Assembly: GCA_902529645.1 (NCBI GenBank)
Contig: CABZXO010000005.1
Location: forward strand, 1 to 64,000
Length of the DNA stretch: 64,000 bases
Source of the DNA: an uncultured Pelagibacteraceae bacterium
Lineage (GTDB): Bacteria; Pseudomonadota; Alphaproteobacteria; Pelagibacterales; Pelagibacteraceae
Reading direction: 5' to 3'
Shown: positions 9,707 through 18,721 of the stretch, in pieces
How the letters are laid out: every line of letters starts with the position of its first letter
Position numbering within the stretch: the first letter of the stretch is position 1
Made by a program: the position numbers and the translations under genes
Notes under the pieces: generated by a model
What the model was told of the DNA's origin: nothing
Seen by the model: only the letters and a program-made list of their open reading frames with translations
Databases searched by the model: none

Positions 9707-10006
9707 ATGTCAAAAAAAGAACAGATAATTGAGGAAATAAGAAAAATTTATGACCCTGAGTTACCTGTAAATATCTACGAATTGGGTTTGATTTATGATA
9801 TTAAGGTCGAGGAGGATAAGTTTGCTAAAATTAAAATGACTTTGACTACACCAAATTGCCCAGTAGCCGAAAGTTTACCTAAAGAGGTAAAAGATGGTGC
9901 AATGCAAGTTGAAGGTATAGAGGATGTTGATCTTGAGTTAGTTTGGGATCCACCGTGGAATAAAGATATGATGTCAGAAGCTGCAAAATTGGAATTGAAT
10001 TTATAA
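9707..10006 (+). CDS. sufT: SufT-like MIP18/DUF59 Fe-S assembly protein
   Basis: A 99-residue MIP18-family (DUF59) protein, a class that aids cluster maturation or delivery. Diagnostic elements are IYDPELPVNIYELGLIYDI, the TTPNCPVAESLP loop with the conserved cysteine, and ELVWDPPWNKDMM near the C-terminus. It is the short SUF-operon form without the extra N-terminal domain of longer SufT. One-base overlap with sufA. Confidence 0.88.
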   Translation: MSKKEQIIEEIRKIYDPELPVNIYELGLIYDIKVEEDKFAKIKMTLTTPNCPVAESLPKEVKDGAMQVEGIEDVDLELVWDPPWNKDMMSEAAKLELNL

Positions 10007-10341
10007 TGAACCCTATAATTAAATTAAGTGATAACGCAGCATTACGAATAAAAGAGATAATGTCTAATGCTGAAAAAGATTCTATAGGAGTTAGAGTATC
10101 AGTGAAATCTGGTGGTTGTGCAGGGATGTCATACGTGATGGAGTATACAAAAGAGTTAAATCCTAATGATGAAGTTATAGAAGATAAGGGCGTGAAAGTA
10201 TTCGTTGATTCAGCCGCTATTATGTATCTGCTTGGCACTGAAATGGATTATAAAAAGGAGGAATTGTCTTCATCATTTGTGTTCAATAATCCTAATGAAA
10301 CTGAGCGTTGCGGCTGCGGAGAGTCATTCAAAATATCATAA
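10006..10341 (+). CDS. sufA: A-type Fe-S carrier SufA/IscA family
   Basis: HesB/IscA-fold carrier of 111 residues. The three cluster cysteines are C38 in SGGCAGMSYVMEY and C102 and C104 in RCGCGESF. Last recognisable gene of the suf operon. Assignment between SufA, IscA and ErpA rests on operon context only. Confidence 0.92.
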   Translation: MNPIIKLSDNAALRIKEIMSNAEKDSIGVRVSVKSGGCAGMSYVMEYTKELNPNDEVIEDKGVKVFVDSAAIMYLLGTEMDYKKEELSSSFVFNNPNETERCGCGESFKIS

Positions 10342-10371
10342 GTTATATTATCCTATTATTGCATATCTGTA

Positions 10372-10400
10372 TTGCATTATATGCATATCTAGTGTATAGT
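10372..10400 (+). promoter_or_regulatory. predicted sigma-70 promoter
   Basis: TTGCAT at 10372-10377 and TATAGT at 10395-10400 with exactly 17 bases between them, just after the sufA stop. A start 6-7 bases downstream would coincide with the ATG at 10407, so the transcript of the small ORF could be leaderless. Based only on match to the consensus. Confidence 0.55.
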
Positions 10401-10406
10401 TTCTTT

Positions 10407-10577
10407 ATGAACAAATTTGAATTTAAAAATCTTGTTAAAAACTTGAAAGACTCTTTAAAGGAAAAAGCATTCTTTAAGGAACTACGTAAAGAAGTTGAGA
10501 CTGGCGCGAACGGAACTCAAGATTACGTAGTCAAAAAAGGAATTAACAAAGACACAATTGCAACTACAAGACAGTAG
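10407..10577 (+). CDS. hypothetical small protein, 56 aa
   Basis: The track ORF begins at 10308 inside sufA, but the ATG at 10407 gives a compact product MNKFEFKNLVKNLKDSLKE...; the upstream part overlaps sufA and a good promoter and is probably not translated. The 56-residue product is charged, mostly helical in its first half, has no cysteine, no membrane segment and no motif I recognise. It ends 8 bases before the convergent glnA stop. A real gene is likely but not certain. Confidence 0.5.
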   Translation: MNKFEFKNLVKNLKDSLKEKAFFKELRKEVETGANGTQDYVVKKGINKDTIATTRQ

Positions 10578-10584
10578 CTAAAAC

Positions 10585-11991
10585 TTAGCAACTATAATAC
10601 ATCTCAAACTCAACAGGATGAGGTGCGTGTTCAAATTTGTGAATTTCTTCGAACTTCAAAGCAATATAAGCATCGATTTGATCATCAGAAAATACACCAC
10701 CTTGAGTTAAAAATTCTCTATCTTTATCAAGACTTTCCATTGCTTCTCTTAATGATCCACATACAGTCGGAATAGATTTAACTTCCTCTGGTGGTAGTTC
10801 GTATAAATCTTTGTCAAATGACTCCCCTGGATGAATTTTATTTTTAATTCCATCTATTCCAGCCATTAGCATTGCTGCAAACGTTAAATAAGGATTTCCT
10901 GAAGCGTCTGGAAATCTAATCTCACATCTTGCACCTTTTTTACTTAAGGTAATAGGAATTCTGCACGATGCAGATCTATTTCTTGCTGAATAAGCTAGTA
11001 ATACAGGAGCTTCAAAGCCTGGAATTAATCTCTTGTAGCTATTTGTAGTTGCATTCGAAAATGCATTAATTGCTTTTGCATGTTTTAGAATTCCACCAAT
11101 ATAATGTAAAGCTGTTTCGGATAAGCCTGCATAAGCGTCTCCAGAAAACACTGGTGTATCACCTTTCCATATTGATTGGTGCGTGTGCATTCCAGAACCA
11201 TTATCACCTGCAACTGGTTTAGGCATAAATGTTGCTGTTTTCCCAAATGAGTGAGTTACCATTTGAACTACGTATTTATATAATTGTACATTATCAGCTT
11301 GATCAACCAAAGTTCCAAAATACATTCCTAATTCGTGTTGACTTGGAGCTACTTCATGGTGATGTTTTTCAACTTTAATACCCACATCTTTTAAGTTTTT
11401 TAAATACTCGCTCCTCATATCCTGCTCACTATCTACAGGTGGAACAGGAAAATATCCTCCTTTAATACCAGGTCTGTGACCCATATTTCCGTTTTCATAT
11501 TCTTTCCCAGAATTATAGGGACCCTCTTTACTGTCTAGAACAAAGCCACACTCATTCATATCATTTTTAATTCGAACATCGTCAAAGACAAAAAACTCTG
11601 GCTCTGGACCAAAGAATGCTTTATCACCAATTCCAGAAGCCTTTAAATATTCCTCAGCTTTTTTTGCTATACCTCTGGGATCTCTTTCATATGGTGTTTT
11701 TTTTATCGCATCCAGAATGTCACAAAACAAAACTACAGTATTATGAGATGTAAAAGGATCCATAAACATTCTAGAAGTATCAGGCTTTAGAATCATGTCA
11801 GATTCATTAATTGCTTTCCATCCTGCAATAGAAGAACCATCAAAAAATACTCCTTCATTTAACATCCCTTCATCAACTACTGTTGAGTCCATAGTTAAAT
11901 GCTGAAGTTTACCTCTTGGATCTGTAAATCTTAAATCTACAAATTCTGCATCTTTTTCTTTGATATACTTTAGAACGTTCGTTGCACTCAT
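10585..11991 (-). CDS. glnA: glutamine synthetase, type I
   Basis: ATP-dependent condensation of ammonium and glutamate; the main ammonium assimilation enzyme. 468 residues as in GSI-beta. Signatures include the N-terminal [17 protein letters not shown], the ATP-binding [16 protein letters not shown], the glutamate loop region NRSASCRIP, and the adenylylation loop [10 protein letters not shown] with its tyrosine. The upstream 136 bases hold a clear AGGAGA ribosome-binding site but no recognisable sigma-54 element or riboswitch, and glnB is not adjacent. Confidence 0.97.
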   Translation of the reverse strand: MSATNVLKYIKEKDAEFVDLRFTDPRGKLQHLTMDSTVVDEGMLNEGVFFDGSSIAGWKAINESDMILKPDTSRMFMDPFTSHNTVVLFCDILDAIKKTPYERDPRGIAKKAEEYLKASGIGDKAFFGPEPEFFVFDDVRIKNDMNECGFVLDSKEGPYNSGKEYENGNMGHRPGIKGGYFPVPPVDSEQDMRSEYLKNLKDVGIKVEKHHHEVAPSQHELGMYFGTLVDQADNVQLYKYVVQMVTHSFGKTATFMPKPVAGDNGSGMHTHQSIWKGDTPVFSGDAYAGLSETALHYIGGILKHAKAINAFSNATTNSYKRLIPGFEAPVLLAYSARNRSASCRIPITLSKKGARCEIRFPDASGNPYLTFAAMLMAGIDGIKNKIHPGESFDKDLYELPPEEVKSIPTVCGSLREAMESLDKDREFLTQGGVFSDDQIDAYIALKFEEIHKFEHAPHPVEFEMYYSC

Positions 11992-12127
11992 TTTGTCTCC
12001 TATGTAATTTTGTTTGGCCTAATTACCAAAAAAATAATGGAAAATATTGCTTATTTAATAAATAACACCTATGCAATTTTCACATAAGTAGTGTAATTAG
12101 TCACTGAATTTTAAAGAAATTAAAACA

Positions 12128-12610
12128 ATGAATACAATACTATTTAAAGAGCCGGTTAAAAGAGCAGAAAAAGCAATTAAAGAATTTAATCCTAATCTAA
12201 GAGTTATAGTCTTAGAGCAAACAGCAAGGACAGCAAAAGATGCTTCTACAGCTTTAGGTTGTAAAGTTGGAGCAATTGTAAAAAGCTTACTTTTCAAAGC
12301 AGGAGAAGAATTTATTCTTTGTTTAGTTTCAGGAGATAAAAGATGTTCTTTGAATAAGTTAAAAAAAATCTTAAATGAAAAAAACGTTTCTATGGCTAAT
12401 CCTGAAGATGTTAAAAAAGTTACAGGTTATACAATCGGGGGTGTTTCCCCAACAGGTCATTTGATAAAAATAAAAATATTTATTGATGAAAATTTAAAAA
12501 ATTTTGACTCTATCTTTGCAGCAGCTGGACATCCTAATGCAGTTTTTAAAATAGATTTTGAAAGTTTAAAATCATTAACTTCAGGTGTAACAAAAGAGAT
12601 AACAGAATGA
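12128..12610 (+). CDS. YbaK/EbsC-family aminoacyl-tRNA deacylase
   Basis: A 160-residue protein of the YbaK/ProX editing family, which hydrolyses mischarged tRNA (often Cys-tRNA-Pro). Visible: the catalytic-region lysine in CKVGAIVKSLLF (K52), CLVSGDKRCSLNKLKK, the GYTIGGVSPTGH loop and the closing AAAGHPNAVFKID. Substrate subtype cannot be read. Overlaps the next gene by 4 bases (ATGA). Confidence 0.88.
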   Translation: MNTILFKEPVKRAEKAIKEFNPNLRVIVLEQTARTAKDASTALGCKVGAIVKSLLFKAGEEFILCLVSGDKRCSLNKLKKILNEKNVSMANPEDVKKVTGYTIGGVSPTGHLIKIKIFIDENLKNFDSIFAAAGHPNAVFKIDFESLKSLTSGVTKEITE

Positions 12611-13494
12611 GAAAACCTAAGTTAGTTGATTATTTGTTGTTGACTATATTGTCTTTAATATGGGCTTCAGCTTTTTTTAATATTAAAATTGCAACATATT
12701 CTTTTGGACCTATTACAATAGGTTTTTTAAGATCTTTTTTAGGCGCTATGCCTGTTTTAATTTTATGCTTTTATAAAAATATCAAAATCGAAGCATTTTC
12801 AAAAGATTGGAAGTGGTTTGCAATTATAGGATTAGTAAACTTAGCTATACCATTTATGCTAATTTCATATGGAGTAAATTATGTGCAAAGTAACTTAGCA
12901 GCTATTTTAATGTCTACAACACCTTTAAGCTCAACAGTTTTAGCTCACTTTTTTTTAAAGGGAGAAAAATTTAATTTATTAAAAACAATAGGTTTATTGA
13001 TAGGCTTTTCAGGAATAGTATTTTTATTTTCTGATAATTTTTTAATTAATGAAAATAATTTTATAGCTGCACTTTTAATTTTGCTTGGGTCTACTTGTTA
13101 TGTGATTGGGGGAGTAATTACTTTAAAAATTAGTGACAAGAAAAATGAGAATGTTACAGGTTCCATATTAATTTGGTCAACAATTATACTTTTTCCATTT
13201 ACTATAATTTTTGAAAAACCTTGGATGTTGAACCCTTCAACGCACTCAATTATATCGGTTATATATTTAGGAATATTTCCTACCGGCATAGCATGGTTAT
13301 TGAGATTCAGAATTTTAAAGACAAATGGTCTTATATTTCATTCACAAGTTTCATACATAATTCCAATTTTTGGAATTATTTTAGGATACATATTTTTGAA
13401 TGAAATAATTACCTCAAAAATTGTAGTTGCATTAATTGCAGTATTTATTGGAATATATTTAGCAAGAAAAGCAGATTATAAAAATGTTACTTAA
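12607..13494 (+). CDS. DMT-superfamily EamA transporter
   Basis: A 295-residue membrane protein with about ten hydrophobic segments in two EamA repeats; the first has LTILSLIWASAFFNIKIA and FLRSFLGAMPVLIL, the second LGSTCYVIGGVITLK to YLARKADYK. Drug/metabolite family exporters of this size move amino acids or other small metabolites; the substrate is unknown. Convergent 8-base overlap with the homocysteine methyltransferase. Confidence 0.88.
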   Translation: MRKPKLVDYLLLTILSLIWASAFFNIKIATYSFGPITIGFLRSFLGAMPVLILCFYKNIKIEAFSKDWKWFAIIGLVNLAIPFMLISYGVNYVQSNLAAILMSTTPLSSTVLAHFFLKGEKFNLLKTIGLLIGFSGIVFLFSDNFLINENNFIAALLILLGSTCYVIGGVITLKISDKKNENVTGSILIWSTIILFPFTIIFEKPWMLNPSTHSIISVIYLGIFPTGIAWLLRFRILKTNGLIFHSQVSYIIPIFGIILGYIFLNEIITSKIVVALIAVFIGIYLARKADYKNVT

Positions 13495-14392
13495 TTTTTG
13501 CGATTGCTTCGATATGTGAAGGATTTGTTTCACAGCATCCTCCAAGAATAGTTGCTCCGGCGTCTTTAAATTTTTTAGCAATTTCTTGAATTCTAGTTGG
13601 AGTCAAATCTTGTCTTTTTCCTAAAATTTCATTTGGATTAGATTTTTTACCTAAAAAAACTGTTGTATAACTTTGTTTTAGATTAGTGGTAACAAAGCCA
13701 TTCAATTTAAAACCAAAAGGTATGTTTAAATCTCTTAATTCCTCTAAATTTTTCTCAAAATTTTCAGGAGAAACGCATGACAACATTACTCCAAGAGCAT
13801 TTTCATCAATTATATTTTTTATATCTTTGATCTTTTCCCCACTTGGTAAAGTAGTTCCTTCAGATATATGTAATCCAACTAAATAAGGTTTTTTAAATTC
13901 TTTCACTGCATCTATCCCACATTTAACCTCTTTAATACTACTCCAAACATCAAAGTAAAAAAAATCAACATATGGATTTAACGTCTTTGCCTGACTGTAA
14001 AAATTTTCAATAATTTCAATTTCATCTCTATTATCTGCTTCATATGTTAAATTTTGAGGGGGTATACCGCCAGCAATATAAGTATTAGGAAAATTTTGTT
14101 TTGCAGCCTGCGCAATTTCACCAGCTTTTTGATTTAAATACTCAAATTTATCTAAAAGGCTATTCTCTTTTAAACGTTTTTGTCGTGTTGCAAAAGTTGT
14201 AGTGACAATAACTTCTGCCCCAGCTTTTATAAAATCAACGTGGGTATCTAAAACAAGTTGATGATAATTTGCATCCAATATAGCATTAGCACTCCATAGT
14301 GTTGAATTTGGCTTCATCCCTCTTGCAAGTAATTCCTGACCCATTCCTCCATCTAATATTCTTATTTTTTTAAAAAAATCTTTGTTAATCAT
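13487..14392 (-). CDS. homocysteine S-methyltransferase family protein
   Basis: A 301-residue TIM-barrel of the zinc-dependent homocysteine methyltransferase (MmuM/BHMT) family. It starts ILDGGMGQELLARGM, and the three zinc cysteines are in MLSCVSPENF (about residue 198) and GGCCETNPSH (about 286). Methyl donor (S-methylmethionine, betaine or another) cannot be told from sequence. Starts one base into the stop of the upstream oxygenase gene, so the two are coupled. Confidence 0.88.
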   Translation of the reverse strand: MINKDFFKKIRILDGGMGQELLARGMKPNSTLWSANAILDANYHQLVLDTHVDFIKAGAEVIVTTTFATRQKRLKENSLLDKFEYLNQKAGEIAQAAKQNFPNTYIAGGIPPQNLTYEADNRDEIEIIENFYSQAKTLNPYVDFFYFDVWSSIKEVKCGIDAVKEFKKPYLVGLHISEGTTLPSGEKIKDIKNIIDENALGVMLSCVSPENFEKNLEELRDLNIPFGFKLNGFVTTNLKQSYTTVFLGKKSNPNEILGKRQDLTPTRIQEIAKKFKDAGATILGGCCETNPSHIEAIAKIK

Positions 14393-14982
14393 TATTTTTT
14401 AAAAATGATTTTAGCGTTAAAAGAAAAAGATCTTCTTTCAGAATTGATATTAAAAGGATATGCAGTATGCATTAAATAGTTTGGAAAAATTAGTAAGTCT
14501 CGTTCTCTAGGCACAATATTGAAAATGCTTCTGCTTAAAAAACCTTTTTGTCCATTTATAAAATCAATTGTGCCATTAGTCTTATCTTTTTTATTTTTTA
14601 AAAGTTTATTTTTAGTCATATTTTTTGGGATTTTTAAATATCCTATACCAGATAAATCTCCGTCATGATAATGAATAGGATTATATTCATTTTTAAATTG
14701 GCTAACTACCCATAAATTTAATATTTTTATATCTTTAACTTTTTTAATTTTTTCATTTTTAAGAAAATCTTTGATATTTTTTTTTATTTCTCTTTCTAAA
14801 TTTTTTTTTATAAAATTATTTGAAATTTTAACTTCTTTTTTAATTTGACTAGCTAGTTTGGAGCTATAATCGTTCTTTTTTGTTAAATCTTTATTGTCAA
14901 TTTCTTTATTTAAGATATCTAAAAATTTCTTTGAAATTTTTGTTTTTCCTATAGTTGGACCAAAAGGCTTAATATTTTTCAT
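14392..14982 (-). CDS. 2OG-Fe(II) oxygenase-like protein (TIGR02466-like)
   Basis: A 196-residue protein. The first 80 residues are Lys-rich and helical; the rest resembles the TIGR02466/PF13759 putative 2OG-Fe(II) oxygenases: NPIHYHDGDLSGIGYLKIP (H104/H106 and D109), then a DLLIFPNYLMHTAYPF segment with H172 and ERRSFSFNAKI with R183 for the 2-oxoglutarate end. Substrate unknown. Coupled by a 1-base overlap to the downstream homocysteine methyltransferase. Confidence 0.72.
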   Translation of the reverse strand: MKNIKPFGPTIGKTKISKKFLDILNKEIDNKDLTKKNDYSSKLASQIKKEVKISNNFIKKNLEREIKKNIKDFLKNEKIKKVKDIKILNLWVVSQFKNEYNPIHYHDGDLSGIGYLKIPKNMTKNKLLKNKKDKTNGTIDFINGQKGFLSRSIFNIVPRERDLLIFPNYLMHTAYPFNINSERRSFSFNAKIIFKK

Positions 14983-15019
14983 AATTCTCTAAATATCTTA
15001 AAAGTAAATTTATTCAATA

Positions 15020-15766
15020 TTAAGCTATAAGTTTAATTCCTATTCTTATTGCGACAAAAATAACAAGAAAAGAAGTTAGTAAAGCTAATATTTTGTTTGG
15101 TAGAAATTTAATGTTTAATACGCTACCAATTTGTCCCCCAACAAGCACCGATAAAAATAATGGCCAATAGATAATTACCTGGTCTAAAATCTGATCTTTT
15201 GTTAGCTGTCCAGCTATTCCAAAGATAGAATTGATTAATATAAATAAAGATGCACTACTGGCAATATGTCTAGGATATCCAGCTTTCATTAAAAATAGAA
15301 GAGGGCTTAAAAAAATTCCTCCACCAATTCCTACTATACCTGACATAAAGCCAATTATTGACCCAATAGAAATTGATATTAATTTTGGTATTTGGTTAAT
15401 TTTAATTTTTTCTTCACTAAAAGATTTACTCTCAATTAGTAAAAAAATGCCTGCAACCAACAAAACACAAAATAATAAAATCTCAAATAAACTTTTTTCA
15501 ATTGTTATTGATCCTCCAATAAATGCAAAAGGAATTGAGCCAATTAAATAAGGAAAAAGTAAATTAAAGTTTATATTTTTAGATCTTAAAAAATTGATAG
15601 AATTACCAGATACAACAATAATATTACATACAAGAGCTATAACGGGAAATATTGTGTAAGGTACACCCCAAATTAAAAGTATTGCAAGATATGTTGAGCC
15701 TCCCCCAAAACCAACACTTGAGTATATTAATGCAGTTACAAAGAAAAGAATTGATAATATAATCAT
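15020..15766 (-). CDS. TauE/SafE-family membrane permease
   Basis: A 248-residue protein with about eight membrane segments and the two TSUP-family repeats: SSVGFGGGSTYLAILL near the N-terminus and GIVGIGGGIFLSPLLFLM in the middle. Members carry sulfite, sulfoacetate or other anions across the inner membrane. It lies next to the molybdenum cofactor and sulfoxide reductase genes, but no direct link is shown. Divergent from moaB with 9 bases between the starts. Confidence 0.88.
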   Translation of the reverse strand: MIILSILFFVTALIYSSVGFGGGSTYLAILLIWGVPYTIFPVIALVCNIIVVSGNSINFLRSKNINFNLLFPYLIGSIPFAFIGGSITIEKSLFEILLFCVLLVAGIFLLIESKSFSEEKIKINQIPKLISISIGSIIGFMSGIVGIGGGIFLSPLLFLMKAGYPRHIASSASLFILINSIFGIAGQLTKDQILDQVIIYWPLFLSVLVGGQIGSVLNIKFLPNKILALLTSFLVIFVAIRIGIKLIA

Positions 15767-15775
15767 TTATAAATT

Positions 15776-16276
15776 ATGGATGTCAATATAGCTTTATTAA
15801 CTGTAACAGATACAAGAACATTTGATAATGATAAATCAGGTGCAATCCTGGTTGAAAAAATTAAAGAGGCTCAGCATAAATTGATTGATAGAAAAATTTG
15901 TAAAGATAATAAAGAGGATATTGTTAAAATTTTAAAAGAATGGACAAATCAAAAAAATATAGATGTCATAATCACTACTGGAGGTACAGGTCTAACTGGA
16001 AGAGATATAACTCCGGAAGCAGTAAATGAAATTGCAGATAAACATATACCCGGATTTGGAGAGGTTTTTAGAACAATAAGTCTAAAAACAGTTGGAACTT
16101 CATCTATACAATCCAGGGCGTGCGCTGCATTATCAAATGGCAAATATATATTTGCATTACCTGGTTCATCAGGAGGAGTGACTGATGCATGGGATGGAAT
16201 TTTGAAACATCAATTAGATGTTAATCACAAACCTTGTAATTTTGTTGAATTGTTTCCTAGATTAAAAGAAAAATAA
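15776..16276 (+). CDS. moaB: MoaB/MogA-family molybdopterin adenylyltransferase
   Basis: A 166-residue MoCF-fold protein. The signature TTGGTGLTGRDITPEAV and ALPGSSGGVTDAWDGIL are diagnostic for MoaB/MogA, which adenylylates molybdopterin before metal insertion. No separate mogA or moeA is seen in the window. It is on the strand opposite to the moaACDE-msrPQ operon and ends next to the DUF1244 gene. Confidence 0.92.
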   Translation: MDVNIALLTVTDTRTFDNDKSGAILVEKIKEAQHKLIDRKICKDNKEDIVKILKEWTNQKNIDVIITTGGTGLTGRDITPEAVNEIADKHIPGFGEVFRTISLKTVGTSSIQSRACAALSNGKYIFALPGSSGGVTDAWDGILKHQLDVNHKPCNFVELFPRLKEK

Positions 16277-16522
16277 TTATTTTTGATATTTTTCTTTCCA
16301 TTCAGAGTAAGGCATCCCATATACATGCTCCCTTGCATCAGGATCTGAAATTTTTATACCTTTTTTTTCTGCTTCTTCTCTATACCATCTAGATAAACAG
16401 TTTCTGCAAAAACCAGCTAAATTCATGAGGTCAATATTTTGCACATCCTTTCTAGCGTCTAAATGTTTAATAAGTCTTTCAAGAGTAGCTGATTGAATAT
16501 CTTTTTTGAGTCTCTCATCCAT
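16277..16522 (-). CDS. DUF1244 family protein
   Basis: An 81-residue protein matching the DUF1244 family by eye: a helical start ATLERLIKHLDARKDVQNIDLM, the conserved NLAGFCRNCLSRWYREEA with two cysteines, and YGMPYSEWKEKYQ at the end. Function unknown. It overlaps msrQ by 8 bases and is the last gene of the moa-msr operon, so it is co-transcribed with it. Confidence 0.85.
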   Translation of the reverse strand: MDERLKKDIQSATLERLIKHLDARKDVQNIDLMNLAGFCRNCLSRWYREEAEKKGIKISDPDAREHVYGMPYSEWKEKYQK

Positions 16523-17099
16523 AATTTACATTTCTATTTTTTATTTTTATTCTAAAAGCCAATAACACTATTATCATTATAAAGTATATTAAAGGCTTAA
16601 AAAAAATCGTTTTTGATAACCATATATAATGAAGAGATCCGAAAATGGCTATTATATAAACCAATCTATGTAATTTTTTCCAATTATTTTTAAGTAACTT
16701 TGCCATTTTTTTCGATGAGGTAATCGCTAAAGGAATTAATAATAGCCATGCAGCAAAACCAATAAATATATATTTTTTTTTAACAACATCATCTAATATT
16801 GGTTGCCAATCAAATCTATAATCTAATCCAACATAGGTTAACAAATGAAGTGTTGCATAAAAAAAAACAAATAATCCTAATGTTCTTCTAAAACTTACCC
16901 AAACAGATAAATTTGTAATTCTTTTAAGCGGACTCATGGAAAGTGTAAGGCAAAGAAAAATTAATGTCCACTCACCTGTAAAATGAGTAATTTCTTTAAC
17001 TGGTTCAGGACCTAATTTATTTAAAAAAATTTTGTATAAAATGACTAAAAAAGGGATTGTGCTTAAAATAAATACACTAGGCTTTAAATATTTTTGCAT
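16515..17099 (-). CDS. msrQ: MsrQ, heme-binding membrane subunit of periplasmic Met-sulfoxide reductase
   Basis: Inner-membrane b-heme protein (YedZ) that passes quinol electrons to MsrP. 194 residues with about six hydrophobic segments; HFTGEWTLIFLCLTLSMSPL, RRTLGLFVFFYATLHLLTYV and KLHRLVYIIAIFGSLHYIW hold the expected heme histidines. Stop of msrP and start of msrQ share one base. Confidence 0.92.
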   Translation of the reverse strand: MQKYLKPSVFILSTIPFLVILYKIFLNKLGPEPVKEITHFTGEWTLIFLCLTLSMSPLKRITNLSVWVSFRRTLGLFVFFYATLHLLTYVGLDYRFDWQPILDDVVKKKYIFIGFAAWLLLIPLAITSSKKMAKLLKNNWKKLHRLVYIIAIFGSLHYIWLSKTIFFKPLIYFIMIIVLLAFRIKIKNRNVNYG

Positions 17100-18004
17100 T
17101 AAAAATATTTTTTAAGATCCATACCAGTGTATAAACTCGCAACCTCATCTCCATAACCGTTGAACATTAAAGTTTTTATTCTAGGTGCCCAAACTCCCTC
17201 ACCAATTATTCTTTCAGTTGCTTGCGACCATCTTGGATGATTAACATTAGGATTAACGTTGGAGTAAAATCCATATTCCCTAGGAGAAGCCCACATCCAT
17301 GAAGAAGTAGGCATTTTTTGGACAAATTTAATTTTAACAATTGCTTTTGCACTTTTAAAACCATACTTCCAAGGAATAAATATTCTTAAAGGTGCTCCAT
17401 TTTGATTTGGAAGTTTTTTTCCATATAAACCAGTCACAACAGTGGTTAAAGGATGCATTGCTTCATCAATTCTCAAACCTTCATTGTATGGCCAGTTTAA
17501 AACAGGGTATCTTTGACCTTTCATTTGTGCAGGATCGTATACACTTTCGAATTCTACAAATTTTGCTTTATTAGTTGGATTAACTTTTGACAGTAATTCA
17601 CTTAAAGAAAAACCCATCCAAGGAATTACCATAGACCAACCCTCAACGCATCTTAATCGATATATTCTCTCTTCAGAAACAAACATTTCTGAGATCTCCT
17701 CCATAGATAATTTAATAGGTTTTTCTACTTCACCCTCAATACTAATTTCCCATGGTGTAGTTTTAAATGTTTTAGAATTTCTATATGGGTCACTTTTTGA
17801 TGTTCCAAACTCATAATAATTATTATAAGTCGTTATATCTTTATAACTAGTTAATTTATCTCTTCCACTTGCTAAAGATTTATTAACAAAGGGTATAGTG
17901 GATATTGCTAAAGAGCTTGCACTAAGCCCTATAGATTTAATAAAAGATCTTCTATTTTTATAAACATTCTCTGGTGTAATTTCTGAATTTTTAAATTTAA
18001 TCAT
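17099..18004 (-). CDS. msrP: MsrP, molybdenum-dependent protein-methionine-sulfoxide reductase
   Basis: Catalytic subunit (YedY) that repairs oxidised methionines in periplasmic proteins. 301 residues. A twin-arginine signal NRRSFIKSIGLSASS (RR at 18-19) predicts folded export by Tat. The molybdenum-ligand cysteine is in IYRLRCVEGWSMVIPW (C119), with the sulfite-oxidase-fold regions GAPLRIFIPWKYGFKSAK and NVNHPRWSQATER after it. Lies directly between moaE and msrQ. Confidence 0.95.
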   Translation of the reverse strand: MIKFKNSEITPENVYKNRRSFIKSIGLSASSLAISTIPFVNKSLASGRDKLTSYKDITTYNNYYEFGTSKSDPYRNSKTFKTTPWEISIEGEVEKPIKLSMEEISEMFVSEERIYRLRCVEGWSMVIPWMGFSLSELLSKVNPTNKAKFVEFESVYDPAQMKGQRYPVLNWPYNEGLRIDEAMHPLTTVVTGLYGKKLPNQNGAPLRIFIPWKYGFKSAKAIVKIKFVQKMPTSSWMWASPREYGFYSNVNPNVNHPRWSQATERIIGEGVWAPRIKTLMFNGYGDEVASLYTGMDLKKYF

Positions 18005-18005
18005 T

Positions 18006-18452
18006 TTAATTATTTATAGATATCCCCTTTAACCATTCGCTTTTCTCATTTTTATAATGTTCTTTTTTCCAAATCGGTGATCTTTTTTTAATTTCTTCAA
18101 TTATGTATCTAGACAATACAAATGCTTGATCTCTATGTTTGCAGGCTACACCAATAATAATGCTTTTTTCATTCAAACCCACATAACCTTTAACATGCTC
18201 AATAAATACTGCTTTATCTTTAATATTTAACTTATTATCTGCATCTTCGTAAATTTCCTCAAAACTTCTAATCACTATGCTGTCTTTGGTATCATAAGTA
18301 ATACCAGTCACTGATTTATTTTCATTTAAATCTCTTACAGTTCCAACAAAATATATTATAGCTCCAAATTTTGATTGATTTAAAAAATTTTCTGCTTTCG
18401 AAATTTCAATAGTCTCTTTTTTTGAAGTATCAATAATTTTAGCATGTAGCAT
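18006..18452 (-). CDS. moaE: molybdopterin synthase catalytic subunit
   Basis: Large subunit of MPT synthase; puts two sulfurs into cPMP. 148 residues with family marks GAIIYFVGTVRDLN, CKHRDQAFVLSRYIIEEIKKRSPIWKKEHY. Overlaps moaD by one base. Confidence 0.93.
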   Translation of the reverse strand: MLHAKIIDTSKKETIEISKAENFLNQSKFGAIIYFVGTVRDLNENKSVTGITYDTKDSIVIRSFEEIYEDADNKLNIKDKAVFIEHVKGYVGLNEKSIIIGVACKHRDQAFVLSRYIIEEIKKRSPIWKKEHYKNEKSEWLKGISINN

Positions 18453-18721
18453 TAACCGCCTCCTATTGGAGGTATAATGCTAAAGTTTTGTTTTTTAACT
18501 ATTTTATAATTGTCTGAGACAATTTTATCATCAGAGGAACAAAAAGCTGATGATTTAATAATCTTTTTGAATGTTTCATTTCCTTTAAAATTAAGATCAA
18601 CAAAATTTATCATTTGGTTTCTTAGATCTTTAATTGAGGAATTTTCAACTAATTCAAAGTCTAAATGCGCTTTATTACTAAATTCTCTTGCTGCGCCAAA
18701 TAGTTCAACTGATACTTTCAT
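18452..18721 (-). CDS. moaD: molybdopterin synthase sulfur carrier
   Basis: Ubiquitin-fold sulfur carrier of 89 residues ending in IIPPIGGG; the terminal Gly-Gly is thiocarboxylated in this family. Single-base overlap with moaC and moaE, so the three products are made together. Confidence 0.93.
   Translation of the reverse strand: MKVSVELFGAAREFSNKAHLDFELVENSSIKDLRNQMINFVDLNFKGNETFKKIIKSSAFCSSDDKIVSDNYKIVKKQNFSIIPPIGGG

Noticed and set aside
10308-10406. Hydrophobic N-terminal extension of the small ORF before glnA
   Set aside because: Overlaps the sufA end and a consensus-like promoter; the ATG at 10407 is simpler. A short membrane protein cannot be fully excluded.
11992-12127. Regulatory RNA or sigma-54 promoter before glnA
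   Set aside because: No GG-N10-GC element and no stable structure seen; only an AGGAGA ribosome site.
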